51,842 bases of DNA from Betaproteobacteria bacterium HGW-Betaproteobacteria-22. GTDB lineage: Bacteria > Pseudomonadota > Gammaproteobacteria > Burkholderiales > Methylophilaceae. This document shows, piece after piece, positions 27,054 to 36,793 of the stretch (the first letter of the stretch is position 1; each line of letters opens with the position of its first letter). The DNA lies in the NCBI GenBank assembly GCA_002842285.1, contig PHCJ01000027.1:1-51842 (forward strand), given 5' to 3'. A model generated the notes under the pieces. The model was given only the letters and a program-made list of their open reading frames with translations. It was not told the origin of the DNA and ran no database searches. The translations under genes and the position numbers were made by a program.

Positions 27054-28996
27054 TACAGCACCTTCATCTCGGTTTCTGGGCTTAGTTGCTTGAGTAGTTG
27101 TTTTACATTGGTTTTAGCGGTGTCGTCTTTAAAGCCTGCGTCTTTGAACACAATGCGCAATGGTTTTTCTTTGGCAATCTCTTTGGCAAATTCTTCATCT
27201 ATGCCATGGTCAAAGCATGCAAACAGGGAGTTCTCAGAGACTTTAAATACTTTTTTGCCGACTACATTCGCTTGTTCAATTTTCAGGCTCAGTGGTAAGC
27301 CCCAGTCCAACATCACTTGCGCCAGCAAATCATCTTCGGTACGGTCAGGTTTTACATTGTCACCAAACAAATCCATTTTGCCTTGGTCAAGGTCTTGCGG
27401 ATGATAATACACATCCTGCATATTACTTTCATCTAGGCGATAGACTCTAAAGCCATAATCAATATCGGCGCCAGTTTCTTCTTTGATTTTCTTGGCTGCA
27501 CGGCGGATGCGTTCTTTACCTATTTCTGCGATTGTTTTTAAATTTGCTCTAAATGCATCCGAATCAGGTTCGACTTCTTCTGGAATTTGAACTTGAATAA
27601 ATTTTCGTTGCCCCCCGTCTAAAGCGTTTAATTTCATAACTGCATGAGCCGTTGTGGCAGAGCCAGAGAAGAAATCTAAAACAATTTGATTAGTAGATAA
27701 TCCATGGTCAATTAAATCAAACAGAAGCCCAACTGGCTTTGGTGTATCAAATACTTTCTCGGTAAATAAATCCTTAACTTCCTCTGTTGCTACCTCGGTG
27801 GTATACATCGTTTTGTCTAGAACACTTCGTGGCTTCATTCTTCCTGAATCAGCTAAATAATCCTTCACATAAATAGTGCCGCCTTGACTTGCATATAATC
27901 TATGTAATTTATCTTGCGCAAATGGTTTTGACCAAATCCAACGTCCATCACCACCATCAGGTAATTTTGGTAGAACTTCAGTTCTTAGATTACCCGGCTC
28001 TAAATAAACCTTGCCTAGTGTGTCATAGTAAATAGGGTAAAAACATCCCGGACTATCTGTTCTTTTTTGACCAGCCCCTTTTTTTCTAAAAATCCCGTCT
28101 ACTTTAAATTTACCAAACTCATCTGTTTTATCGAATTTACTAATATAGTTTTCATCTTGCATTAGGTTACAAAATGCATCAGTGGAAGCCCCTATTTTTT
28201 TATAAACAAGAATAAAATCGTTATTGGTAGCAAATCCTTCTTTTGAACCCAGACCATTCTTACTTCTTACAACAGTGACAGTTGATACAAAGTTCATTTC
28301 ACCGAATATCTCATCGCATAACTTTTTCAGGTTATCGATTTCATTTTGGTCAATCGAAATGAAAATCACACCGTCTTCACGAAGTAAATTTCTTGCAAGT
28401 TTTAACCTTGGATACATCATGCTAAGCCAATCTGAATGATAACGGCCAGAGCTCTCAGGATTCACCACCAAGCGCTGGTTTAACTCATCTTTTTGTCCAC
28501 TTTCAAATAGATCCTCATCTTTATCTTTGGAAAAGTTGTCTTTATATACAAAATCATTACCCGTGTTGTAAGGCGGATCAATATAAATCATCTTGATTTT
28601 GCCAAGGTAGCTTTCTTGCAAAAGCTTGAGCACTTCAAGGTTATCCCCTTCAATATAGATGTTCTCAGTGTTATCAAAATCAACTGAGTCTTCACGCACT
28701 GGGCGCAGGGTTTTGGTGGTGGGTAAGTTGGCAGTCACAATCGCTTCACGTTTACCAGGCCACTCTAAACGGTAACGCTCTTTATTGCCTTCCACCACCG
28801 CATGGTTGAGTTCTTGTTTGAGCAAGTCAAAATCAATCGCTTTGGCTTTTTCACCATTCACCCCAGCGCTTTCAGTCACGCAGTTTGGGAACAGCTCCGC
28901 CAACTTTTCAAAGTTTTGGCTCACTAAATCGGGTGATTGCATATCGAGTTTATCGTCACCTGATTGATTTGAATGGTCTTGATTTGAATTGCTCAT
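27053..28996 (-). CDS. mod: Type III DNA methyltransferase, Mod subunit
   Basis: Mod recognises the target site and methylates adenine. The 647-residue protein is a beta-class N6-adenine methyltransferase: catalytic DPPY at 140-143 (IDPPYNTGNDF) precedes the SAM motif DFFSGSATT at about 441-449. The variable middle (about 240-390) is the target-recognition region; its specificity cannot be read. No homopolymer or short tandem repeat typical of phase-variable mod genes was seen. DUF4391 lies 23 bp upstream. Confidence 0.92.
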   Translation of the reverse strand: MSNSNQDHSNQSGDDKLDMQSPDLVSQNFEKLAELFPNCVTESAGVNGEKAKAIDFDLLKQELNHAVVEGNKERYRLEWPGKREAIVTANLPTTKTLRPVREDSVDFDNTENIYIEGDNLEVLKLLQESYLGKIKMIYIDPPYNTGNDFVYKDNFSKDKDEDLFESGQKDELNQRLVVNPESSGRYHSDWLSMMYPRLKLARNLLREDGVIFISIDQNEIDNLKKLCDEIFGEMNFVSTVTVVRSKNGLGSKEGFATNNDFILVYKKIGASTDAFCNLMQDENYISKFDKTDEFGKFKVDGIFRKKGAGQKRTDSPGCFYPIYYDTLGKVYLEPGNLRTEVLPKLPDGGDGRWIWSKPFAQDKLHRLYASQGGTIYVKDYLADSGRMKPRSVLDKTMYTTEVATEEVKDLFTEKVFDTPKPVGLLFDLIDHGLSTNQIVLDFFSGSATTAHAVMKLNALDGGQRKFIQVQIPEEVEPDSDAFRANLKTIAEIGKERIRRAAKKIKEETGADIDYGFRVYRLDESNMQDVYYHPQDLDQGKMDLFGDNVKPDRTEDDLLAQVMLDWGLPLSLKIEQANVVGKKVFKVSENSLFACFDHGIDEEFAKEIAKEKPLRIVFKDAGFKDDTAKTNVKQLLKQLSPETEMKVL

Positions 28997-29019
28997 AGGT
29001 TAGTCCTGATTTCTTGTAT

Positions 29020-29688
29020 TTATGCTTGTAGTTGTTCAAGTTGCTGCTGCAAGGTTTTGAGCTGGTTGTTCATTTCCACCTTGCGGTTAAATTGCTTTTC
29101 GTTACGCATTTTACTTTGTAACTGGGCAATCTCTTTTTGTTTTTGCGTTATCTGGCTAAGACGATCAGTTTGCGCTTTAATGCCTTCGCCCACATTGGCG
29201 GCAATGGGCATTAAGGCTTTGAGCATTTGCTCGTATAAGCCGCCTAAATTCAATGAAATTGGCAAAGGTGTTTTTAACTGCTCGACTTCGGCTTGGGTCA
29301 TCCACGTGCTAGATAAATATTGCTCTATCACCCACTTAGTTTCATCGGCCTCATTCAAGCGTTTATAGGCCAAAACCACTCGTATTTTATCTTCAAAAAA
29401 TAGTTGGTAAAAAATGGGGTGCGGAATGGCTTTGTCTATACTTAGCAATACACCGTTATCCAAATCAGGCGTTTTAAGCTGAATGTTAAACACCTGAATT
29501 TCAAACAAGCCTTTAACCGCTGCCAAGTTAGTGGTTTCAGGCGAAAGCTTATACGCCCAAGTGATTTGCTGAATTTGCGAAACAAACGCATCCTTCAATG
29601 ACCGAGAAATTGAAGCATGCTCGTAAAACTTGGTTTTAGGGATATTACGGTTCACGAGGGCTTTGTCGGGGAATTGGTATGTAATCAT
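29020..29688 (-). CDS. DUF4391 protein
   Basis: A 222-residue protein of the DUF4391 family, regularly found beside mod/res genes with a large helicase. Recognised by TKFYEHASISRSLKDAFVSQIQQITWAYKLSPETTNL and IDKAIPHPIFYQL, with a C-terminal coiled coil (about 170-222). Its biochemical role is unknown. The ATG at 29688 overlaps the gajB stop as ATGA, so it is translationally coupled to the Gabija helicase gene rather than to the big helicase. A longer start at 29718 would overlap gajB by 34 bases. Confidence 0.8.
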   Translation of the reverse strand: MITYQFPDKALVNRNIPKTKFYEHASISRSLKDAFVSQIQQITWAYKLSPETTNLAAVKGLFEIQVFNIQLKTPDLDNGVLLSIDKAIPHPIFYQLFFEDKIRVVLAYKRLNEADETKWVIEQYLSSTWMTQAEVEQLKTPLPISLNLGGLYEQMLKALMPIAANVGEGIKAQTDRLSQITQKQKEIAQLQSKMRNEKQFNRKVEMNNQLKTLQQQLEQLQA

Positions 29689-31103
29689 ACTGGAGTTAAC
29701 TCGTGAGAACTTGAGCAAATGATTAATCTTTTGGCTCCACGTGTTAGGGCAACATAAAGATTAGCAGCGTTCATATGCTCAGGGTTTAAGATTACTGCGA
29801 CATCTGCTTCAAGTCCTTTTAGCAATAAGGTGCTTCCTACTGCACGTCTTGAAATTACACGACCATGATGACGTTGAGATTCACGAGCAGCTAACACCTC
29901 ATCAATCAATGGTGTTCCTTTTATAGATGAATTTCCTAATGCAGAACTAAGGCAACGAAAGATTTCTGGGCGATATACACGAGCATTTTCTTGATTTTCA
30001 AACTTGCTTAATAGATCTAACATTCGCTCAAAACTTGGTTCAGAGCTGAAGGCTACTGCGGCAATTTCTGCTGATGATGGCTCAGTTCGCGAGCGACCAT
30101 TTCTTATAGTTTGAATACGACTCAAAAAATTGGCAGGACCAACTTGCGTAATAAAATCAGATGCGAAATTAACAAAGCTCTCTAAAGCATTCTCACTATT
30201 TAAATCAAAACTTCGAGCAAATGATACAAGGTCGCGATAGTCTACTGCCTCAACAGCTGTTGCCCCTGGGGTTTGACTGGTAAGCTGGTTCCTTCCTTGT
30301 GGGTTGCGGGAGTCACCTATAATAAGAACTGTATATTCACCATTTTCGGTACGAATTTGTGCAGCCCTTCGCCTCTCTTGATCTGCATTCTGATTGTTAA
30401 TTTGAATCCATACAACTTCTTGAGGTGCCTGTCTAAGATTAACAGGTGAACCGTCTATTAATCTTTGTCGCACATCTAATAACCATTGTCCCAAAACTTC
30501 TCTGTCAGCATTTCGCCAGCGCCAGGGCGTATTTAAGGTACCAATCGGTGGGAAAGATACTTCAACATGTTGTTGCCAATTTACTAATTGATTACCTCCA
30601 AAATCAAATATTGCCTGTAAAGGATCACCCAGAACCACAGTAGGAAGTATTAAAGATAGGGTATTAACCAATTCATGTTGAATTAGATTGCAATCCTGAT
30701 ATTCATCAGCAATTAGCCGTGAGTATGTAGCCTTTAAAACATCAGTAATATGTTGATTTCGTATTAATTGGGTCGCAGCACTACGAATTGCAGGGTAATC
30801 GTCGCTAGGGTTTCTAATTTCAAGCAACAATGGGGCATGTCCACTTCTTCTTGGAAACATCCCAATTATTTTTATTGCAAAACCATCTAATGTAGCAACT
30901 GTAAATGCTGAATTAGGGACTTGCGCACGCTTAAGTCTTAACCTTAAAGCTGCCGCGCCGGCATTAGTGTGTGTGAGTATTAGAATAGGTTTCTGTCCAT
31001 CGTGAATACTCAATGTATCTGCAATAAGTTGAGTTTTACCACAACCTGCGGGAGCTGTTACTGAACCCCTATCAACTCTGAATAGATCTATTTCAGGAGG
31101 CAT
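29685..31103 (-). CDS. gajB: Gabija helicase-like protein GajB (UvrD family)
   Basis: GajB partners GajA in Gabija anti-phage defence; it is a UvrD-like superfamily-1 protein thought to sense nucleic acid ends and activate GajA. The 472 residues fit the family. Walker A is AGCGKT (19-24), the Q-motif-like and Ia segments follow (ILTHTNAGAAALRLRL), Walker B is DEYQD (133-137), and the late motif YVALTRGAKRL is intact. The ATG lies inside the end of gajA (11-base overlap). Other UvrD-like proteins are possible, but the OLD-nuclease partner supports Gabija. Confidence 0.85.
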   Translation of the reverse strand: MPPEIDLFRVDRGSVTAPAGCGKTQLIADTLSIHDGQKPILILTHTNAGAAALRLRLKRAQVPNSAFTVATLDGFAIKIIGMFPRRSGHAPLLLEIRNPSDDYPAIRSAATQLIRNQHITDVLKATYSRLIADEYQDCNLIQHELVNTLSLILPTVVLGDPLQAIFDFGGNQLVNWQQHVEVSFPPIGTLNTPWRWRNADREVLGQWLLDVRQRLIDGSPVNLRQAPQEVVWIQINNQNADQERRRAAQIRTENGEYTVLIIGDSRNPQGRNQLTSQTPGATAVEAVDYRDLVSFARSFDLNSENALESFVNFASDFITQVGPANFLSRIQTIRNGRSRTEPSSAEIAAVAFSSEPSFERMLDLLSKFENQENARVYRPEIFRCLSSALGNSSIKGTPLIDEVLAARESQRHHGRVISRRAVGSTLLLKGLEADVAVILNPEHMNAANLYVALTRGAKRLIICSSSHELTPV

Positions 31104-32808
31104 ACATCCAGCTTCTCAAACGATTAACAGTTTCTTGAAATTCCTGATCAGCGGTATCCAAGTGTGGGCCAACAATTTCTTTAGCAACCTCTTGAAAAGT
31201 CGTTACAGATTTATACCATCCACTACCTTTTGTTCGAGACGCTTTTCCAAGGATAATTTTTGTTTCTTCCGTGATTGGTGCGAGTAGACTTTCAAGCTCA
31301 ATATCATCCAGACTTTTCTGACCATTAGATTTTGACCTAATGTGTTCACCAACCATTTCTCTATCAAATACCGTTATAGCCTTAGCAACTAGAGTGTCTA
31401 TAGCGGTATCATTTAGACTGAGAAATAACTCATCCTCAAGTGCTCGTGGTGATCTCCAATTTATGAACGGCCCATTAAATTTCATTACCAACTCTGCATT
31501 TAAAGGTTTATCACCATCCACGAGTACCAACACCCTGTACCCCAATTGTTTTAAAGCTATGGCGCGTTCGAAGCATTGATCTGGACTACCCCCTTTAGCA
31601 TCAACATAAGCTCCACCTAAAGCAAAAAAAGACTTTGAACCTTGACTCACCCAGAATTGGTCGAGACCTCTCGCAAAACCAACTTCACTTGCACCCTCGC
31701 AAACGATAATTGACTTTGCAAGAAATGCTTCTGGAACAGTTCTCAGAGTACTTTGAACTTCATCAGAACTGCCAACTTTACTTACATGATGAAATTCATT
31801 TCTTCTAACTATAAACAGTTGGTCACCAGATAGTTCACGAATAGCAACCGGTGAGTGACTGGTCATAAATACCTGCAAGGGTGGAGAAGTTTCCTTTGCA
31901 CCAAGTGAATCTAGAAGCCTGGCTATACGATGCGGTTCTAGTCCATACTCCACCTCATCTATCAAAGCAATTGATGCATCAGTTGTAGCTCTACGTTGAA
32001 GGCCTGCAATAAGAAGTCTAGTCGAGCCAGTGCCTAATAAACGTAATGGAACTCCGTTTTCACTATGGAGTGAAATTGCACCATCCGAGATTGAAACTGA
32101 ATGAGAATCCAACAATGCTTTAGCAATTTCACCAATTGGAATACCAAGTTCATTTGCAGTGGATGTTACTGCTTGAAGTGTGTTGTTTAGTTGCACAGCA
32201 GCTAGATCACCAAAGTTTGCACGCGCACTTCTCGCAGCCTCTGCCAAGGCTGGGCCGAGGTTCGCCCTATCAGTAGTCAATCTGTTTAGTACAGAGCCAC
32301 GTGTCCAGGATAGGTTTGAATTCGAATAATTGCCAATTCGCACAGGGGACAGAATTGTTCTTTCAGCCCATCCCATCCTTCTCTCCAAAGATATTTTTTC
32401 TGCACGCTCAGAGTAGAGCAACCAACTTGGCTCAAGGTCGCTAGAGACCCTCAATCGTAAAGTAAGAACTGTTTCAATTCCTGCACGAGGCTCATCTTCA
32501 ATTTCTTTAGTTTCAGGCACAAACCCACGTAAGAAATTACCATAAGAATCAAGATTTAAAAGTGTTTCGGGAAGATTGCCTAATGTTATTGATATATCAA
32601 TTAGCTCTTGTACATTTAAATCATAAAAGTCAGTATCTTCAAAAGACACATTTCGCCTAGCTCCCAAACAAATGTCAATAGCATCAAGAATTGTCGATTT
32701 TCCGCTGTCCCCTGGACCAATAAGGCAATTAATACCTGGCATTGGTGCCCAATTTAAACTTTGAATTGAGCGGAAATTTTTAATCTCTAGCTTGCGAATA
32801 ATTGCCAC
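31093..32808 (-). CDS. gajA: Gabija nuclease GajA (OLD family, ATPase plus Toprim)
   Basis: GajA is a sequence-specific DNA nicking enzyme held off by nucleotides. The 571-residue protein has an ABC-type ATPase (Walker A GPGDSGKST, 31-39; Walker B IALIDEVEYGLEP with D284-E285; SHSP at 317-320). The Toprim nuclease follows (E371 in IIVCEGASE; D431 and D433 in LVDGDKP). All expected catalytic acids are present. The start is a GTG at 32808, with GGA about 10 bases upstream. The large helicase ends 51 bp upstream; gajB overlaps its end. Confidence 0.87.
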   Translation of the reverse strand: MAIIRKLEIKNFRSIQSLNWAPMPGINCLIGPGDSGKSTILDAIDICLGARRNVSFEDTDFYDLNVQELIDISITLGNLPETLLNLDSYGNFLRGFVPETKEIEDEPRAGIETVLTLRLRVSSDLEPSWLLYSERAEKISLERRMGWAERTILSPVRIGNYSNSNLSWTRGSVLNRLTTDRANLGPALAEAARSARANFGDLAAVQLNNTLQAVTSTANELGIPIGEIAKALLDSHSVSISDGAISLHSENGVPLRLLGTGSTRLLIAGLQRRATTDASIALIDEVEYGLEPHRIARLLDSLGAKETSPPLQVFMTSHSPVAIRELSGDQLFIVRRNEFHHVSKVGSSDEVQSTLRTVPEAFLAKSIIVCEGASEVGFARGLDQFWVSQGSKSFFALGGAYVDAKGGSPDQCFERAIALKQLGYRVLVLVDGDKPLNAELVMKFNGPFINWRSPRALEDELFLSLNDTAIDTLVAKAITVFDREMVGEHIRSKSNGQKSLDDIELESLLAPITEETKIILGKASRTKGSGWYKSVTTFQEVAKEIVGPHLDTADQEFQETVNRLRSWMYAS

Positions 32809-32859
32809 TATACGTCCACCATTGTTTTATACAGTTAATTTATTAGGTTGAATTTTTTA

Positions 32860-35800
32860 TTACTGCACCACAATAAAGCTAATCAACTCAAAATCATCCA
32901 ATCCTTGAATGGTATTGGATAGCGCTGTAGTTTTTCCTAAGCTAAACAAGCTATCTAAGTCTTTATCCTCTTTGACTTCAATCATAGACTTAATGGCTTG
33001 ATCAAGCAGGCCAGACGCATGCCTCATCTCTTTGCCATCGTGTGTTTGCTTATTAAACAGTTTGCAAACTTCGTTAATCGGTTTGGATTCACCTTTGCAG
33101 GCGGTTCTAGCTAGGTCTAATAGGCGTTTTACCTCGGTGTGGTTATGTACCACTTCACCATCGTTGGAGATGTAGATTAAATAAAACGGATGTAATCTGT
33201 TTTGCTGGTTGATGTTCACCTCTGGGTTAATGTTGCGCAGGGTGAAGATAATTCCAGGCTTGAGGCCTTTTTCCAGATTTGCTGGCACTACAGCATGCAT
33301 ACCAGAGGGCAGGTGCACCAAGTCACTATTTTCTTTGATGTAGTTGAGCAAATCCATGCGAAAGTCGTTGAGGCCAAGATCAGTAATGGATACGCCAGCT
33401 TTCACATCCTCTAGCTCAATTACTTCTTCTTGCAGTTTGCGCAATTGCTCACGGCGGTATGACACATCGTTAGCTTTTGCATTGAGTACGTTATCGTCAC
33501 CTGTGGCGGTTACATCGGCAATCATCATGCGATTTTCAACACGCTCTTTCAGGTTGATATATTCATCCAACGAAATATCAGGCCAATAATTCATCAACTG
33601 GATGCAATCGTTGGGTGAGCCAATACGGTCCACGCGTCCAAAGCGCTGAATAATACGAACTGGGTTCCAGTGAATATCATAGTTAATCAGGTAATCGCAA
33701 TCTTGCAGGTTTTGGCCTTCTGAAATGCAATCTGTACCAATGAAAATATCAATCTCTCTTGGTTCATTGGGCAATATTTTGTCTTTTTCTTTTGAGCGTG
33801 GTGAAAAGAGAGTAAGTAACGCTTGAAAGTCGTAGAGGCGTTTTGTATTGTCTGGGCTAATGGTAGAACGCGGTGCATCTGAACCAGTCACCTTGCCTGA
33901 GTGCAAACCATGCGTTTGCAGAATATGTGGCGCGATATTTTCGTAAAGGTAATCTGCGGTATCTGCAAATGCGGTAAAGACTAGTACTTTTTTATTGCCT
34001 GCGTTAATGGGGTTATCAATTTTTTCTTTGATATGGGTAATCAGGTGTTGCAGCTTATAGTCATGCACAGGCGTGATTCTGCTCATTTCTTTATGCAGTT
34101 CGTCGATGAAGACTAAATCAGCCTTGAGGTCTTCTTCCCATGCTACGACATCCATATCGGATAGCTTAATTTTGACCTTGCCACCAATTTCATTGTCATC
34201 TTGGTTTTCTGAAATATCGTCTTCATCAAACTCTAAATTCTCATAACTATTAGAGGCATCTTCAAAGCCTCCATCCACGCCTGTTTTTTTGAAAGTCTCA
34301 ATTTTGTTGAGAGTAGCGATATGGTTGTTTTTGAGTTTTTCTAAAGTGAGTCTAAAGGAGTGCACCGAACTCTCTAGACGTTTGAGTAAGTTGGTGGTCA
34401 TCAGGGCAACCAAGCTGCGCTCTCGGTCTACTTGTTTAAACTTGCCTTTCCCTTCGCGCACATCGGTATCATAAAGCGCTTCATACTTACCAATACGGCT
34501 TGGCAATATGTAACTAACGGGGGAGTAAACGCAGAGTTTTAAAAGTGATAGGTGCTGATAAATTTCATTGAAACTCATCACGCCATCAAGGTCGGTTAAT
34601 GGACTATGGAACGATATAGGCTTTAAGCGTGTGGGGAACTTGCCAATGTCAGCTGTGTTGTAGAAAGTTTCAATATGCTTTCTGGAACGCGCAATGGTGA
34701 CACGGTCTAGTAGTTCAAAGAAGTCAAAGTCGAGTAACTCTAAGATAGCTTCAGCAGTGCGTTGTTCAGTAGGCAAATTTGACCAGGTAGTAAATGCAGC
34801 CTGAGCGCTACTAAAAATGGTCTCAATATCGCGCTCGGTTTTCACCTTATCACGTAAGGTGCTAGAGTCACCTTCATAGGCTAATGCAAGCTGGTTTCTT
34901 AAATCTGCGAAACGATTATTAACTGGAGTGGCTGAAAGCATCAAGACTTTGGTTTTTACGCCTTGCTTAATAACAGTGTTCATCAGTTTTTGATAGCGGG
35001 TCTCTTTGTCTTTAAACGCATCGTTATTTCTGAAGTTGTGCGATTCATCTATTACTACTAGGTCGTAATTGCCCCAGTTGACCTTGCTGAGTGGCATGCC
35101 GAGTGATTCACCCGTGGTGCGTTGTAAATCAGTATGGCAAAGCACATCGTAATTGAGCCTATCTTTTGCAAGTATGTTGGTGGTGAGGTTGCGATTATAA
35201 GTAACCCAGTTATCCGCAAGCTTCTTTGGGCATAATACCAATACAGACTTGTTTCTAAGCTCGTAATATTTAATCACAGCCAACGCGGTGAAGGTTTTAC
35301 CAAGACCTACGCTATCAGCCAGAATACAGCCATTGTAGGTTTCCAGCTTATTAATAATTCCAGTAGCTGCATCCTTCTGGAAGTTAAACAGCTTGTTCCA
35401 AATAATACTGTCTTTGTAGCCAGTTAGATCATTGGGCAGAACATCTTCGTTCACCTCATCCAGGAAGTCTCTGAAGATGTTATACAGCATAAAGAAGTAG
35501 ATGCGCTCTGGAGAGTTTTCTTGATATACAGAAGATATATGCTCACAAATGGCCTCTGTCACATCTTCAAGCTTTTCCTGATCATGCCAGATGGTATCGA
35601 ACAAGTTTAAATAAGCCCCCGTCATGGGCGCTTCAAACTTGTTTACGATATTTGAGAAGGCATTTCCACGCTGGTATCCTAAATCAACTGCAGTGAAACC
35701 AGAGATTGGCATATAAACCGCTTCGCTCTCTTGTTTAGTGCAAGCAGCAAATTGTTGCATAGGGGCTTTGGTTTTATTGGACTTGAAAGTGGCTTTTTTA

Positions 35801-36138
35801 ATGATCCAGTCAGCACACTCTTTCGCGATAGCACGTTGGTTTAATTTATTTCTAAGTTGAATTTCAAACTCAGTACCATAGAAATTTTTCTCAAAATTTG
35901 ACTTTGGGATGTGAAACTCTCGATGCTCTTTTTTGATTTTGTCAGTAGCTTCTGTAGGAACAAACGTGGGGGATGTAAAAATAAATTGCAGTGAGTCGAT
36001 ATGCTCTAATTCTTTTTTAAGAACTGCAAATGCATAAATTGAAAAGCATGAAGCCGCAATTTTCAGTTTGGTATTTGGTGTGAGCTCTTGTTTTAGATCT
36101 TCACCGAGCAGCGAGTTGATATTGTCTATTATTTTCAT
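32860..36138 (-). CDS. SNF2-like helicase associated with type III R-M / DUF4391
   Basis: A 1092-residue superfamily-2 ATPase: Walker A DSVGLGKT (275-282), DESH (364-367), SATPVNNR, and the C-terminal helicase domain ending in IQRFGRVDRIGS. The N-terminal ~160 residues resemble the PLD-like leader seen in this family (LKIAASCFSIYAF, FIFTSPTF, GTEFEIQLRNKLNQRAIAKECADWI), but no HKD catalytic motif is visible. An acidic insertion lies near the middle (EFDEDDISENQDDNEIGG). It starts 73 bp after the xre stop. Its likely job is to remodel or move on foreign DNA for the Mod/Res/DUF4391 set; the pairing with Gabija is unusual. Confidence 0.8.
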   Translation of the reverse strand: MKIIDNINSLLGEDLKQELTPNTKLKIAASCFSIYAFAVLKKELEHIDSLQFIFTSPTFVPTEATDKIKKEHREFHIPKSNFEKNFYGTEFEIQLRNKLNQRAIAKECADWIIKKATFKSNKTKAPMQQFAACTKQESEAVYMPISGFTAVDLGYQRGNAFSNIVNKFEAPMTGAYLNLFDTIWHDQEKLEDVTEAICEHISSVYQENSPERIYFFMLYNIFRDFLDEVNEDVLPNDLTGYKDSIIWNKLFNFQKDAATGIINKLETYNGCILADSVGLGKTFTALAVIKYYELRNKSVLVLCPKKLADNWVTYNRNLTTNILAKDRLNYDVLCHTDLQRTTGESLGMPLSKVNWGNYDLVVIDESHNFRNNDAFKDKETRYQKLMNTVIKQGVKTKVLMLSATPVNNRFADLRNQLALAYEGDSSTLRDKVKTERDIETIFSSAQAAFTTWSNLPTEQRTAEAILELLDFDFFELLDRVTIARSRKHIETFYNTADIGKFPTRLKPISFHSPLTDLDGVMSFNEIYQHLSLLKLCVYSPVSYILPSRIGKYEALYDTDVREGKGKFKQVDRERSLVALMTTNLLKRLESSVHSFRLTLEKLKNNHIATLNKIETFKKTGVDGGFEDASNSYENLEFDEDDISENQDDNEIGGKVKIKLSDMDVVAWEEDLKADLVFIDELHKEMSRITPVHDYKLQHLITHIKEKIDNPINAGNKKVLVFTAFADTADYLYENIAPHILQTHGLHSGKVTGSDAPRSTISPDNTKRLYDFQALLTLFSPRSKEKDKILPNEPREIDIFIGTDCISEGQNLQDCDYLINYDIHWNPVRIIQRFGRVDRIGSPNDCIQLMNYWPDISLDEYINLKERVENRMMIADVTATGDDNVLNAKANDVSYRREQLRKLQEEVIELEDVKAGVSITDLGLNDFRMDLLNYIKENSDLVHLPSGMHAVVPANLEKGLKPGIIFTLRNINPEVNINQQNRLHPFYLIYISNDGEVVHNHTEVKRLLDLARTACKGESKPINEVCKLFNKQTHDGKEMRHASGLLDQAIKSMIEVKEDKDLDSLFSLGKTTALSNTIQGLDDFELISFIVVQ

Positions 36139-36211
36139 TTTTATGTTTATTGGATTTAAAAAATAACCTTTACTAAAACAACTTCCAATCTGTCTTTAGT
36201 AAAGATTTAAG

Positions 36212-36412
36212 CTATTCGATTCTTTCAAATAAAGTACCAACTTCACATTTTAAATAGTCACATAATTGATCCATTACATCGAGATCAATTCTCTCAGCCG
36301 TCTCTTGATATAAACGAGTCAAAGTACCTCGGTTTATACCCGTGTCCCTCGATACATCACTAATTTTTAGTTTTTTCTCGCCCATAATCCGAGATAAATT
36401 GCACTTAATCAT
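36212..36412 (-). CDS. XRE-family regulator, probable repressor of the defence operon
   Basis: A 66-residue single-domain HTH protein (MIKCNLSRIMGEKKLKISDVSRDTGINRGTL... ending CEVGTLFERIE), of the short Cro/YozG type. It is the first gene of the minus-strand defence operon, and a perfect 29-bp palindrome begins 13 bp upstream of its start. This is the classic layout for autoregulation and for control of the divergent xis-int promoter. Which of the two it represses is inference. Confidence 0.85.
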   Translation of the reverse strand: MIKCNLSRIMGEKKLKISDVSRDTGINRGTLTRLYQETAERIDLDVMDQLCDYLKCEVGTLFERIE

Positions 36413-36424
36413 ACCTTCTCCAGA

Positions 36425-36453
36425 TTATTTTTATCTACTGTAGATAAAAATAA
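36425..36453. promoter_or_regulatory. Perfect 29-bp palindromic operator
   Basis: Left arm TTATTTTTATCTAC (36425-36438), one central T, right arm GTAGATAAAAATAA (36440-36453): a perfect 14-bp inverted repeat. It lies between the divergent xre and xis genes, directly before the xis -35 box, and is the most likely XRE-protein site. A half-site-like GATCTAC lies at 36483-36489, beside the xis -10. Confidence 0.75.
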
Positions 36454-36454
36454 C

Positions 36455-36482
36455 TTGCAAATGTTTATTTATGGGTTATTAT
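36455..36482 (+). promoter_or_regulatory. Promoter of xis-int
   Basis: -35 TTGCAA (36455-36460), 16-bp spacer, -10 TATTAT (36477-36482). It touches the palindrome at 36425-36453, so a protein bound there would block polymerase. Confidence 0.55.
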
Positions 36483-36556
36483 GATCTACAAGAGAACATA
36501 ATTATCTCTTGGTGATACTTTTAACCTTGAAGTCCATATCATAAGGAGCATTAACA

Positions 36557-36793
36557 ATGAGTGCAACAACATTTCTAACAACCAATCAGCTAGCTGAACG
36601 TATTCAATATGATGTACGAACAATTCGTGAGCAATTAAAAGATAGCGTCTTAATTGAAGGGATCCATTACGTGCGCCCTTTTGGACGAAGAAAGATTCTC
36701 TACATTTGGGAAACTATCGAGAATGAAATTCTTAAGTCTAAGAATTTTGCATTCGGCATCCCAATGGCAAATGGAGGTGTTTGTCATGGCTAG
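36557..36793 (+). CDS. Excisionase-like / HTH DNA-binding protein
   Basis: A 78-residue protein with a winged-helix excisionase pattern (FLTTNQLAERIQYDVRTIREQLKD, then GIHYVRPFGRRKILYIWE). It precedes int and overlaps its start by 8 bases. AAGGAG lies 8 bases before the ATG. Such proteins direct the integrase toward excision, or select which recombination partner is used. Confidence 0.75.
   Translation: MSATTFLTTNQLAERIQYDVRTIREQLKDSVLIEGIHYVRPFGRRKILYIWETIENEILKSKNFAFGIPMANGGVCHG

Noticed and set aside
27053-28996. Phase-variable mod gene
   Set aside because: No long homopolymer or tandem short repeat was seen in the reading frame.
36654-36785. A 44-codon N-terminal extension of the integrase
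   Set aside because: It only reads the excisionase-like gene in another frame; the family start and a good ribosome site support the ATG at 36786.
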